A DNA stretch of 64,000 nucleotides from Cylindrospermum stagnale PCC 7417 (GTDB lineage: Bacteria > Cyanobacteriota > Cyanobacteriia > Cyanobacteriales > Nostocaceae), in contig NC_019757.1 of the NCBI RefSeq assembly GCF_000317535.1, forward strand, positions 6,650,501 through 6,714,500, written 5' to 3'. Both the position numbers and the translations under genes were made by a program. Below are positions 54,846 to 63,487 of the stretch, piece after piece. The notes beneath the pieces were generated by a model that was given only the letters and a program-made list of their open reading frames with translations, was not told the origin of the DNA and did not search any database. Position 1 is the stretch's first letter; every line of letters begins with the position of its first letter.

Positions 54846-56204
54846 ATGTTTATATTTCCCAGTGCTCATATGCGTGCATTCAGCGCCCTGTGTTGTGTCA
54901 GTCTTCAAGTAGGTGTTTTCTTAACAACATCTTTTCCCTCTGTTGTGGCTCAACCTTCACCATCTCCAGGAAAATCAATTGAGCAACCCCCCTCGCCTCC
55001 GCCAAGTGCTGATGTTTTAAATCCGGATGAAAATGAGGAAATTTCATCCCAATTCAGCCGCTACTTCTTAGGAGCAGGAGATGTAATTAATGTTGCAGTT
55101 CAGCGACCTCCTGGTGCCTACCGCTTAGGAATTGGAGATACGATTAGTGTTTCGGTTCAGCGCTTTCCAGATTTAAGCTTTCAATCTCAAATTAATCCAG
55201 AAGGCAATCTTGTGGTGCCCCTACTGGGAACTTTGCCCTTACAAGGGTTCACCTTGCCAGAAGCCCAAGAAAAAATTCGCTTTGGCTTAAATCGTTATCT
55301 AATTAATCCAATAATAGTTTTATCACTGTCAGGGCAGCGTCCAGACTTGAGTTTTCAAACGGCAATTAGTCCAGAAGGTAACATTGTAGTGCCGCAAGTG
55401 GGAACAATATCTTTACAAGGTTTGAGCTTGGAAGAGTCCGAAGAAAAAATTCGCTTGGCTTTAAGTCGCATTATGCTAAATCCTATTGTGGTAGTATCAC
55501 TGGCAGGAACGCGACCAGTTCAAGTTACCATTACTGGGGAAGTATTTCGTCCAGGAATTTATCCGGTTACTTCGTTAATACCCCGCATTGCGGATACTTT
55601 GCCGTTAGCCGGGGGTTCAACTTTAACAGCAGACCTGCGGCAAGTACAAGTACGTCGAAAGTTGATTGATGGTTCCATAATTTTACAAAATATTGACTTA
55701 TATGCAGCTTTACAAAATGGCGGTTCACTGCCTAGTTTGCGCCTGCAAGATGGGGATGCAATAATTGTCCCCCGCCGTGAAGTTGGTACTGAAGAAGGTT
55801 ATGACCGCAATTTGGTAGCGCGTTCAACTTTGGCTGTACCGCAGATTAAAGTCCGGGTTTTAAACTATGCTGCGGGAGGTATTGTCACTCAAGCGCTGCC
55901 TAATGGTAGTACATTTATAGATGCTTTGGGAGGAATCAATCTCAACACTGCTAGCCTCCGGGATATTACCCTAGTTCGTTTTGATCCTGAAAGAGGTAAA
56001 GCTGTTACCCAAAGACTTGATGCTAAAAGGGCCCTTGCTGGTGACGCGACTCAAAATGTGGCACTTCAAGATAATGATGTTATTGTTGTTGGTCGAAATC
56101 TCATCGGCAAAATCACTAATTTATTGAATACTGTTACCCAACCTTTCTTCAATGTTCAGTCTTTTCTCAATTTCTTTGAAACCTTCGGTGGTCAATCTAA
56201 GTAA
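54846..56204 (+). CDS. Wza-like polysaccharide export protein with duplicated domain
   Basis: The 452-residue protein has a signal peptide (RAFSALCCVSLQVGVFL, probably a lipoprotein-like Cys region; the second Met is an alternative start), the polysaccharide-export domain beginning at FLGAGDVINVAV, and SLBB-type regions (about 225-280 and 315-405). Residues 108-165 and 166-223 are a tandem duplication of one 58-residue unit (PDLSFQ, PEGN, VVP, GTLPLQG, EKIR, LNPI). A shorter repeat of the first strand precedes it (GAGDVINVAVQR and GIGDTISVSVQR). Wza-type proteins form the outer-membrane export ring. Confidence 0.9.
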   Translation: MFIFPSAHMRAFSALCCVSLQVGVFLTTSFPSVVAQPSPSPGKSIEQPPSPPPSADVLNPDENEEISSQFSRYFLGAGDVINVAVQRPPGAYRLGIGDTISVSVQRFPDLSFQSQINPEGNLVVPLLGTLPLQGFTLPEAQEKIRFGLNRYLINPIIVLSLSGQRPDLSFQTAISPEGNIVVPQVGTISLQGLSLEESEEKIRLALSRIMLNPIVVVSLAGTRPVQVTITGEVFRPGIYPVTSLIPRIADTLPLAGGSTLTADLRQVQVRRKLIDGSIILQNIDLYAALQNGGSLPSLRLQDGDAIIVPRREVGTEEGYDRNLVARSTLAVPQIKVRVLNYAAGGIVTQALPNGSTFIDALGGINLNTASLRDITLVRFDPERGKAVTQRLDAKRALAGDATQNVALQDNDVIVVGRNLIGKITNLLNTVTQPFFNVQSFLNFFETFGGQSK

Positions 56205-56205
56205 A

Positions 56206-56242
56206 AAGGTAAAAGGCAGAAGGTAGAAGGTAGAAGGCAGAA
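56206..56242. repeat. AAGGTAG/AAGGCAG heptamer repeat
   Basis: AAGGTAA, AAGGCAG, AAGGTAG, AAGGTAG and AAGGCAG follow one another directly after the Wza-like gene stop. It is an STRR-type tract. Confidence 0.8.
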
Positions 56243-56257
56243 TAAATAGTTTTGGAT

Positions 56258-56303
56258 TAATGACTAATGACTAATGACTAAGGACTAATGACTAATGACT
56301 AAT
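56258..56303. repeat. TAATGAC heptamer repeat (STRR type)
   Basis: Six to seven copies of TAATGAC, one with the variant TAAGGAC, lie just upstream of the co-polymerase gene. The reverse complement unit occurs at 41586-41613. Confidence 0.85.
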
Positions 56304-56311
56304 AAAATGCT

Positions 56312-58531
56312 ATGACCCCACCAATTGTTAAGCGCTATCTGATTGCTTTTGAAAAGTACAAGTGGATTGGATTAACCAGCTTCACTTTAGTTGTAGCGGG
56401 GTCAACGGTGGTGGCTATACAACCAGAACCACCTGTTAACTACGTAGCAAGCGCGGCACTTACTTATATTCGCCCACCAGTTTCTTTCTCTGCAACTGGT
56501 ACTGCAATCCAACAGCAGGGGCAGGATCTGAACGATCAAATTTTGCTATCAGATGAGTTGATTAAAGCAGTGGCAGCAGAAGTTAAGGTTGAACCAAAGA
56601 AAATTGGTTCAAGTGTAGCTATTACTTTACCGAAAAAAACTAGGACTGGGGAATTAGAAACAACAATCATTGGTCTGAAATATCAAGATAGTGAGGAAAA
56701 GCGAGCCGAGGAGACATTGCTGGAACTGATGAAAGCAATGGTGAAATTGAGCGGTGAGATTAATACTGGGCGATTAAGAGCAATTATTGACAAAATTAAC
56801 GATCGCTTACCGCAGGCGAAGCAGGAGTTGCAAGCGGCCGAGAAGAAGCTAGAACAATATGATCGCATAGAGCGAACAGCAATACTGGCATCAGAAAATG
56901 GCAGTTTGCTAAATGGAATTACTACTAGCCAAAATCTACAACGGCAAATTCAATTTACTATTTCTGGGATTGATGCCCAAATTCGCAGTTTAGAAAATAA
57001 GTTGGGGTTAACAGTTGGACAGGCTTATGTTTCTTCGGCTTTGAGTGCCGATCCAATTATTGCCAACTTGCGATCGCAAATTTATCAAGCTGAATCACAA
57101 ATCGCCCTTCTCAGAAAAGATTTGCGTCCTGAACACCCGACAATGATTCAGTTACAGCGTCAGAAAGCAGCTGCTGAGGAACTGCTGCAACAACGTGCCA
57201 GTGAAGTTTTAGGCGGTGGTGGTACGGCTGCTCCCATTCGGGGTAATGTGACGGGTATTCGCACCCAAAGCAGTCTCGATCCTACAAGGCAGGGACTAGC
57301 AAACCAAATGGTGTCTTTGCAAACCCAACGCGAGACGCTACAACAACAGCTAACCCAGGAAATCAAACAAGCGGAACAATTAAGGAAAGAGTATTCTCTG
57401 ATACCGAATAAGCAATTGGAGCGATCGCGCTTAGAACAAGTAGTTGGACTCAAAAAAGCCGTATATGACCAAATGCAGGCCAAGCTAACTGATGCTAAAA
57501 CCGCAGAGGCTGAAACTGTAACTAGTCTCAGCATTGCCAGACCACCAATAGTCACCGCTGATGTTGTCAAACGAAAGAGTGTAGCTGTTACTTTGGCTGT
57601 CGGTGGGTTTTTGGGCGCTGTGATTGGTGGTGGAGTTATATTTTTGTTGGGGTCAATGGAAGGGATTCTCAACACCAAGGAAGATATCCGCGACAGGCTC
57701 AAGCAACGGGAAGTACTATTGCTGGGAGAATTGCCTTTAATGCCAGTTGATGATTTGCCAGCCGGAGCAATACCAGTCGTACTTTCGCCAGATTCTCCTT
57801 ATTTAGAGTTTTATGAAAAGTTCCGTAGTAATTTGCGGCGCATTGGTGGCAAAAACTTGAAGGTACTGTTGATTACTAGCGTCAGCAGTCAAGAGGGTAA
57901 GACCGCGAGTGTTTATAATTTGGGCATAGCTTCTGCCCGTGCTGGCAAGAGAACCTTGATTATTGAAACAGATTTGCGATCGCCTTCTGGCGCATCATCC
58001 CTGAACGTTACTCCTGATCCTGACGCCACTATTGAACCCCTGCGCTATTATTCCAGTTTGAGCGAATGTATCCGCTTAGTTCCTGAAGTTGAAAATTTAT
58101 ACATTCTTCCCAGCCCTGGGCCTGTGCGTCAATCTGCGGCTATTCTCGAATCTAGCGAAATGCGACGGCTCATAGAAGATGCCCGTCAGCGTTACGATTT
58201 AGTAATTCTAGACACTAACCCCCTCAGTTATTCCAACGACCCCTTATTAATTCAACCCTACAGCGATGGCATAGTACTGGTGGCGCGACCAAACTATACA
58301 CAAGAAAATATGCTAAATGAAGCAATTGATCAATTAGTGGAATCTGAATTAGGGCTGTTAGGAGCTATCATTAACGGTGCGGATATCATCGTTTCTCTAC
58401 CGCAACCAGTCGAACCACCACTCGCATCTTCCAGGGAAATAGAACTGGAAATTGTCCCCCCTTCACCAAATCCAGAACCGGAAATTGTCGAAAAACCAGA
58501 AGAAGTTGCAGCAGGTGCTAGCAAAAAATAA
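56312..58531 (+). CDS. Wzc/Wzz-like polysaccharide co-polymerase with BY-kinase domain
   Basis: The 739-residue protein has a Wzz-type periplasmic part between two helices (about 17-37 and 425-448), with coiled-coil stretches around residues 150-190 and 320-390. A cytosolic P-loop domain follows: SSQEGKT with Lys530, Walker A'-like IIETDLR near 547-553 and Walker B-like LVILDTNPLS near 630. Compared with standard Wzc, the P-loop is SSQEGKT instead of PGEGKS, and Walker A' reads ETD instead of DAD. The C-terminus (Glu/Pro-rich, ending ASKK) has no tyrosine cluster. It probably controls chain length and export with the Wza-like protein. Confidence 0.9.
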   Translation: MTPPIVKRYLIAFEKYKWIGLTSFTLVVAGSTVVAIQPEPPVNYVASAALTYIRPPVSFSATGTAIQQQGQDLNDQILLSDELIKAVAAEVKVEPKKIGSSVAITLPKKTRTGELETTIIGLKYQDSEEKRAEETLLELMKAMVKLSGEINTGRLRAIIDKINDRLPQAKQELQAAEKKLEQYDRIERTAILASENGSLLNGITTSQNLQRQIQFTISGIDAQIRSLENKLGLTVGQAYVSSALSADPIIANLRSQIYQAESQIALLRKDLRPEHPTMIQLQRQKAAAEELLQQRASEVLGGGGTAAPIRGNVTGIRTQSSLDPTRQGLANQMVSLQTQRETLQQQLTQEIKQAEQLRKEYSLIPNKQLERSRLEQVVGLKKAVYDQMQAKLTDAKTAEAETVTSLSIARPPIVTADVVKRKSVAVTLAVGGFLGAVIGGGVIFLLGSMEGILNTKEDIRDRLKQREVLLLGELPLMPVDDLPAGAIPVVLSPDSPYLEFYEKFRSNLRRIGGKNLKVLLITSVSSQEGKTASVYNLGIASARAGKRTLIIETDLRSPSGASSLNVTPDPDATIEPLRYYSSLSECIRLVPEVENLYILPSPGPVRQSAAILESSEMRRLIEDARQRYDLVILDTNPLSYSNDPLLIQPYSDGIVLVARPNYTQENMLNEAIDQLVESELGLLGAIINGADIIVSLPQPVEPPLASSREIELEIVPPSPNPEPEIVEKPEEVAAGASKK

Positions 58532-58578
58532 GGAAACGGGATGATCAATTTTAGATTTTAGGCTTTTCCCCATTACCC

Positions 58579-59250
58579 TTAATCGCGGTTAAACAACCTA
58601 AAGAAGGGCGCGAAAATAATCCCAAAAACAAAGCCCCCGATATGTGCCCAGTAAGCAACTCCCCCTGATTCCACACTCATGTTAGCTGCGGCTTGGAGAG
58701 TGGCAAAACCGGATATGAGATTCTGGATAAAGAAAAGCCCAATGATTATCCATGCCGAAACCCTGATTGTGGTGATGAAAAATCCTAAAAAAACCAAAGT
58801 CACAACGCTAGCTTGGGGAAACCAAAGAATATAGGCACCCAAAACCCCAGCAATTGCACCACTAGCCCCCAGAGAAGGAATCGCAGAATTCATTCCAATA
58901 AACCACTGACACAAAGCGGCTGAAGCACCACAAATTAAATAAAAAATCAGATATTTGAAATGACCTAAGCGGTCTTCAATATTGTTGCCAAAGACCCAGA
59001 GGAACACCATATTTGATATCAGATGCCACCAACCGCCATGTAAAAATTGCGATGTAATTAGCGTTGTCCACTCCCCAGCAAAGTTAGTGCTTAACTCTTG
59101 AGGTATTACCGCATACATCTGGAAAAACTGCTCTAATGGCTTATCTGACAACCTCACTTCGTGAAGAAAAACTAAAATATTCATCCCAATCAAACCGTAA
59201 GTAAAATACGGTGTGCTTCGCGTCGGATTTTCGTCGTAAAGGGGAAACAC
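58579..59250 (-). CDS. Rhomboid intramembrane serine protease 1
   Basis: The 223-residue protein has six to seven helices and the rhomboid signature: HGGWWHLISNM, the catalytic Ser in GASGAIAGVLGAY and the catalytic His in YWAHIGGFVFG. The start is MFPLYDENPTRSTPY. Rhomboids cleave transmembrane substrates. It is the partner of a similar gene 1.2 kb away (60425). The stop is 47 bp from the convergent co-polymerase gene. Confidence 0.93.
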   Translation of the reverse strand: MFPLYDENPTRSTPYFTYGLIGMNILVFLHEVRLSDKPLEQFFQMYAVIPQELSTNFAGEWTTLITSQFLHGGWWHLISNMVFLWVFGNNIEDRLGHFKYLIFYLICGASAALCQWFIGMNSAIPSLGASGAIAGVLGAYILWFPQASVVTLVFLGFFITTIRVSAWIIIGLFFIQNLISGFATLQAAANMSVESGGVAYWAHIGGFVFGIIFAPFFRLFNRD

Positions 59251-59670
59251 AGGTGTTTTTCCTAATAATCATTAATTGTAATATAACTCAATCCCCTATT
59301 TAGGTAGGTTGGGTTGAGGCACGTATCCCTCATACCATTTCACAAGACAGCTTGTTACATATAATTTATCTTAGCCCCCCTTGTTCAGGGGGTTTGGGGG
59401 TCTCATGTGTTTCAACCTGATGGGGAATTGGTATTACGGGAGCGGTCGGCATAAACCAACATTCATTATCAATAAATTTGTTGGGTTCTCACACAATAAT
59501 CCCAACCTACAATTTTCTACTGTTAAATCATCAAAGCAAATGTAGAGACATTCCATACAACGTCTCTACACTGAGAATATTCAGTTAAGCTAAAACACAT
59601 CTAATTTGCATATTTCAATTACATAAGTCTCTTGTGGGGTGAGCCGGACAGCCCGCCATAATTATACAAA
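59251..59670. other. Non-coding gap with palindromic repeats
   Basis: No gene is visible. A C/G-rich inverted motif (CCCCCCTTGTTCAGGGGG) lies at about 59375 and a palindrome at 59541-59570. These are of the dispersed types also seen elsewhere in the window. Confidence 0.6.
59541..59570. repeat. GTAGAGAC palindrome
   Basis: TGTAGAGAC (59541-59549) and GTCTCTACA (59562-59570) are perfect inverted arms with a 12-base loop. The arms match the core of the MITE-like element at 60336-60417. Confidence 0.75.
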
Positions 59671-60155
59671 TTAAACGCTCAACAGCTTAGACTCAAGTTG
59701 CTGCCTCAACCAATTACGAAAGCTAGCATGATAAAGACAACAACGAATTTCTCCTGCTATTGATTCTAAATGTAAAAATTCTCGCCATCTGTCTAAAATT
59801 ACATTAATTTCATATTCATCTTCATCTAATATTTCCGCTATCATTTCTACCGATATTAGTTTCTCTTGTTGGACTAAAATATTTAACACCTGCAAAGCCA
59901 TTGATTGCTGTTTGCTAGTCGCTAAATTCATCTTTTGCCAATGATTTTGGTAATAGAGTTGTAAATTTGATGGCAGATTGTCAAGTAAATTTTTGTAAAG
60001 TAAGGAAAGTTAGCGGCGATATTTTTACTACCTTGATTTTGAGCAATTTCTATTAATTGAGTGCAAATCGTCGTCATAAATTCCTCATACTCCCCCCTTT
60101 TTAAGGGGGGCTGGGGGGGATCATCAATCTGTGAAACCTGTCGAGTTTTACCCAC
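59671..60155 (-). pseudogene. Debris of a STAND/NACHT-type regulatory gene
   Basis: Two small frames overlap by four bases: 59671-59931 (86 codons) and 59928-60155 (75 codons). The first ends LYHASFRNWLRQQL after a winged-helix-like DEYEINVILDRWREFL, a sequence pattern I associate with the C-terminal part of NACHT/WD40-type ATPases of cyanobacteria. The second contains SQIDDPPQPPLKRG, which is read from the G/C dispersed repeat at about 60090, not from a real domain. The rest of the ATPase is absent. I read this as a decayed gene; a true small two-gene unit is less likely. Confidence 0.5.
60092..60120. repeat. CCCCCCTT...AAGGGGGG dispersed palindrome
   Basis: CCCCCCTTTTTAAGGGGGG followed by CTGGGGGGGA is a frequent dispersed repeat in cyanobacteria; related sequence is at about 45830-45870 and 59375. 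Here it runs through the second decayed frame. Confidence 0.75.
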
Positions 60156-60248
60156 AATTTCGACATTGTAATAAACAACTCCGGAGGTTTGGAGAGAAGT
60201 CTTTCAGTAAACTTTATGATTTTTCAAACATTCTCAGATGACGAAATG

Positions 60249-60279
60249 CGATCGCCTACGGTGGGGCGTAGCCCATCGC
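60249..60279 (+). repeat. GCGATCGC...GGGGCGTAGCCCATCGC dispersed repeat, copy 2
   Basis: Same arrangement as 43950-43982: a GCGATCGC octamer followed by GGGGCGTAGCCCATCGC. It lies in the non-coding gap before the second rhomboid gene's 3' end. Confidence 0.75.
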
Positions 60280-60335
60280 TAATTTGGCATCACCGCACAG
60301 ATACAAAAACTCCTGGTAATGACTCCAGCAGCAAG

Positions 60336-60417
60336 TTACAGCAGTTTTCATTTATTCAGAGACGTTGCATGCAACGTCTCTACCTTCTATCGTTCATTTA
60401 CCTGAAAATGTCTGTAA
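60336..60417. mobile_element. MITE-like palindromic element, copy 2
   Basis: The 82-bp element has ends TTACAG/CTGTAA, inner arms TTTTCA/TGAAAA and a perfect 24-bp palindromic core AGAGACGTTGCA/TGCAACGTCTCT at 60358-60381. Its ends match those of the element at 45511-45617 (which lies in inverse orientation), including CAGCAGTTTTCAT and ATTTACCTGAAAAT, while the cores differ. Confidence 0.75.
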
Positions 60418-60424
60418 ATTGGAA

Positions 60425-61144
60425 TTATTTGTAAAAAGATTCTTCTTGGGATTTATCGCTAAACAAACCCAACAGGGGTCCGAGAATTGCCCCAAAGATG
60501 AAACCCCCTGCATGGGCCCAGTAAGCAATACCGCCGCTTTCCATGCCAATGTTAGTACGTGCTTCTAAACCGGCGACTCCATAGAAAGCTTGCTGAAGAA
60601 ACCAAAATCCTAAAAAGAAATATGCAGGTACGCGGAAAGTAGGAAAGAAAATACCCAAAGGCACAACGCCGAGAATTTCCGCTTGGGGAAAGCGGAGAAT
60701 GTATGCACCCATCACACCTGCGATCGCACCACTCGCCCCCAAAGAAGGAATATTAGAACCTTGGGCAAAGTACCACTGGGTTAAAGATGCTAAAATACCG
60801 CAAGACAGATAAAAAAGCAAATATTTGAAATGTCCTAATTTGTCCTCAACATTATTACCAAAAATCCAGAGAAACAACATATTGCCAGCTAGGTGCAATA
60901 ACCCACCATGCAGAAATTGAGAAGTAATTAAAGTTGCCCATTCCGGGACTGGTTGATTTACCGAAATACCAGCAAAGCTTAAGGTGAGTTCTCGCGGAAC
61001 TACAGCCGCCAGGTGCAGAAAACCATTTAATGCTTGGGGGGGAAGACTGGCTTCATAAATAAAAGCGAGAATATTCGCTGCAATCAGCACCAAGGTAACA
61101 TAAGGCGTAGTTTTTGTAGGATTGTCGTCACTAATGGGAACCAC
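60425..61144 (-). CDS. Rhomboid intramembrane serine protease 2
   Basis: I choose GTG 61144 (239 residues, start VVPISDDNPTKTTPY) because it aligns with the start of the other rhomboid; a TTG at 61180 would add 12 residues. Signatures are HGGLLHLAGNM, GASGAIAGVMGAY with the catalytic Ser, and YWAHAGGFIFG with the catalytic His. It has about seven hydrophobic helices and is similar along its length to rhomboid 1. The pair probably arose by duplication. Confidence 0.92.
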   Translation of the reverse strand: MVPISDDNPTKTTPYVTLVLIAANILAFIYEASLPPQALNGFLHLAAVVPRELTLSFAGISVNQPVPEWATLITSQFLHGGLLHLAGNMLFLWIFGNNVEDKLGHFKYLLFYLSCGILASLTQWYFAQGSNIPSLGASGAIAGVMGAYILRFPQAEILGVVPLGIFFPTFRVPAYFFLGFWFLQQAFYGVAGLEARTNIGMESGGIAYWAHAGGFIFGAILGPLLGLFSDKSQEESFYK

Positions 61145-61473
61145 TGGCTTTTTTCCTAGTTTTTGAGAACTTAGCCTCAAAATACCGAACTTTACCAGTA
61201 ATTTCTTCTACCCTGTGGATGGATATTGCTGGGAAATTTGCTAGTACAGCCTAAATCTTGTAACTCTGCCAACGTACTTTCTGCCTAGGATACCCGATTG
61301 TGGTAGTTAATAGCAACCTTCGCAAAAGCTTTGTATTTTAAATTTAGAAGCAGCTAGTCTCACATAAGCAAAAGTAATTGGCTCATGCTTGCAGTGGTTA
61401 TTGAAAAATTACAAAACGCTAAAAGTTAGCTTTTTTATGCCTTTATATCATTCATTTCCTTAAATACGACAAT
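61145..61473. other. Intergenic region upstream of rhomboid 2
   Basis: No gene, strong hairpin or repeat was recognised in these 329 bases. It must hold the rhomboid 2 promoter. Confidence 0.5.
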
Positions 61474-62373
61474 TCAGTTACTTTGCTTAATATGAGTAGT
61501 ATAGTAATCACTATGGATAATGTCTAACAGGTAACGCCCATAGCTACTTTTATCTAGTAGTTTGGCAAGTTGATCAAGTTGTTCGGCATCGATATATCCT
61601 TGACGATAGGCAATTTCTTCAACGCAAGCTATTTTAAAACCCTGCCGTTGTTCTAAGGTTTGAATAAAACAAGAAGCTTGGTGCAGGTAATCGTGAGTAC
61701 CTGTATCTAACCAAGCGTAGCCTCGACCCAAAATCTCAGATTTGAGTTGCCCTCGTTGGAGATAAACCAGATTTACATCAGTAATTTCTAACTCATTGCG
61801 AATAGAAGGTTTAAGCTGGGCAGCAATTTCACAAACCTGAGAATCGTAGAAATAGATACCAGTCACAGCATACATAGACTTGGGAATATCAGGCTTTTCT
61901 TCTAAACACACTACCTGCCCAGTTGCATCAAATTCAATCACTCCATAATGCTGAGGTTCAGCTACTCTATAACCGAAGATTAATGCACCCTCACGCAACT
62001 TAGCTGCACGAGTTACTACCTCAATTAAACTATTCCCATAGAAAATGTTATCACCTAAAATTAGGCATACTGGGTTGTGATCAATAAATTCTTTAGCCAA
62101 AATGAATACCTGTGCAATACCTTCAGGTTTTGGTTGTTCCACATAGCTAAATTTAAGACCCCATTGGCTACCATCTTGCAAAAGTTGCTGAAATAGTGGT
62201 AAGTGTGCGGGTGTGGAGATGATCAGAATATCACGAATTCCAGCTAACATCAGAGTGGACAGGGGATAGTAAATCATGGGCTTATCATAGACAGGCATCA
62301 AATGTTTACTAATTACCTGTGTTAGCGGGTACAATCGTGTACCAGAACCACCAGCTAAAATAATGCCCTTCAT
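61474..62373 (-). CDS. rfbA: Glucose-1-phosphate thymidylyltransferase RfbA
   Basis: The 299-residue protein starts [18 protein letters not shown], with the nucleotide-binding GGxGTRLxP motif, then [26 protein letters not shown] and VTGIYFYD. These are RmlA-type hallmarks. The enzyme makes dTDP-glucose from dTTP and glucose-1-phosphate, the first step toward dTDP-rhamnose and other deoxysugars. It is 19 bp downstream of rfbB on the same strand. rfbC and rfbD are not in the window. Confidence 0.97.
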   Translation of the reverse strand: MKGIILAGGSGTRLYPLTQVISKHLMPVYDKPMIYYPLSTLMLAGIRDILIISTPAHLPLFQQLLQDGSQWGLKFSYVEQPKPEGIAQVFILAKEFIDHNPVCLILGDNIFYGNSLIEVVTRAAKLREGALIFGYRVAEPQHYGVIEFDATGQVVCLEEKPDIPKSMYAVTGIYFYDSQVCEIAAQLKPSIRNELEITDVNLVYLQRGQLKSEILGRGYAWLDTGTHDYLHQASCFIQTLEQRQGFKIACVEEIAYRQGYIDAEQLDQLAKLLDKSSYGRYLLDIIHSDYYTTHIKQSN

Positions 62374-62392
62374 AGTTAATTCCTCAAATGGT

Positions 62393-63487
62393 TTAGGGTT
62401 CCGCTCTTGGTGATAGCACTATTATTCTGTCTTGATAATTTTGCTGAATCCAAGTTTGGTAAGCGCCTGATTGAACTTGCTCTACCCAAGTTTGATTGCT
62501 CAGATACCATTGAATTGTCTTTAATAAACCACTATTAAAGTCCTCCTTTGGCTGCCAGCCTAATTCAGAGCAGATTTTGCTACAATCTATTGCATAGCGT
62601 CGGTCGTGACCAGGACGGTCTTTGACAAAAGTAATCAGAGAAGAGTGGCTGAAGTTGGGTTTAGATAATAACTCATCGAGGAGCGCACAAATTTTCTCAA
62701 CAACTGTGATGTTTGTCTGTTCTTTATTACCACCAATATTATAGGTTTCTCCAATTCGACCGTGTTCCAAAACCTGATAGAGGGCTTCGCAGTGATCTAG
62801 GACATATAACCAGTCTCGAATATTCTGTCCATCACCATAAACTGGTAAAGGTTTGCCATGCAAAGCGTTGAGAATTATCAAAGGAATCAGTTTTTCGGGA
62901 AACTGGCGTGGTCCGTAGTTATTTGAACAGTTAGTGATTAAAGTGGGAAGATTATAAGTTTGAAAGTAAGCTCTTACAAGATGATCAGACCCTGCTTTTG
63001 ACGCAGAATAAGGACTGTTGGGAGCATAAGCAGTATCTTCCCGAAAAGCTGGATCTGTCGGACTTAAGGAGCCATATACTTCATCAGTAGATATATGTAA
63101 AAAACGAAATTGTTCTCGTTTTTGTGGGGATAATTTTTCCCAATAGATTTTACTTGCTTCTAAAAGTTGGAATGTTCCTACTATATTAGTCTGAATAAAA
63201 TCCTGGGGACTGAGGATTGAGCGATCAACATGGCTCTCAGCAGCAAAGTTAATAACTGCATTTGGTTGATCCTGCTCTAGCAGACTGCACAATAACTCAA
63301 GATCACCGATGTCTCCACGGACAAAATGATATGCTGAATCATCCTGCAATTCTGCTAAATTTTGCGGATTGCTGGCGTATGTTAGCTTATCTAAATTGAT
63401 AATATTAGCCCACTGTTCTTTTCTAGCCTTCAAAATGAAGTTAGAGCCGATAAAACCAAGTCCACCAGTTACTAAAATTGTTTGCAT
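62393..63487 (-). CDS. rfbB: dTDP-glucose 4,6-dehydratase RfbB
   Basis: The 364-residue protein carries the Rossmann motif [18 protein letters not shown], the catalytic [15 protein letters not shown], and [15 protein letters not shown]. These are standard RmlB signatures. It uses NAD+ to convert dTDP-glucose to dTDP-4-keto-6-deoxyglucose. It is the first gene of the rfbB-rfbA pair and its product can feed both rhamnose synthesis and the DegT-type aminotransferase at 51604. Confidence 0.97.
   Translation of the reverse strand: MQTILVTGGLGFIGSNFILKARKEQWANIINLDKLTYASNPQNLAELQDDSAYHFVRGDIGDLELLCSLLEQDQPNAVINFAAESHVDRSILSPQDFIQTNIVGTFQLLEASKIYWEKLSPQKREQFRFLHISTDEVYGSLSPTDPAFREDTAYAPNSPYSASKAGSDHLVRAYFQTYNLPTLITNCSNNYGPRQFPEKLIPLIILNALHGKPLPVYGDGQNIRDWLYVLDHCEALYQVLEHGRIGETYNIGGNKEQTNITVVEKICALLDELLSKPNFSHSSLITFVKDRPGHDRRYAIDCSKICSELGWQPKEDFNSGLLKTIQWYLSNQTWVEQVQSGAYQTWIQQNYQDRIIVLSPRAEP

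Noticed and set aside
41586-56303. Heptamer tracts considered as CRISPR arrays
   Set aside because: Units are 7 bp, directly adjacent and without unique spacers, so they are STRR-type tandem repeats.
57160-57702. 180-codon antisense frame in the co-polymerase gene
   Set aside because: Ser/Leu/Cys-rich antisense of a well-supported coding region.
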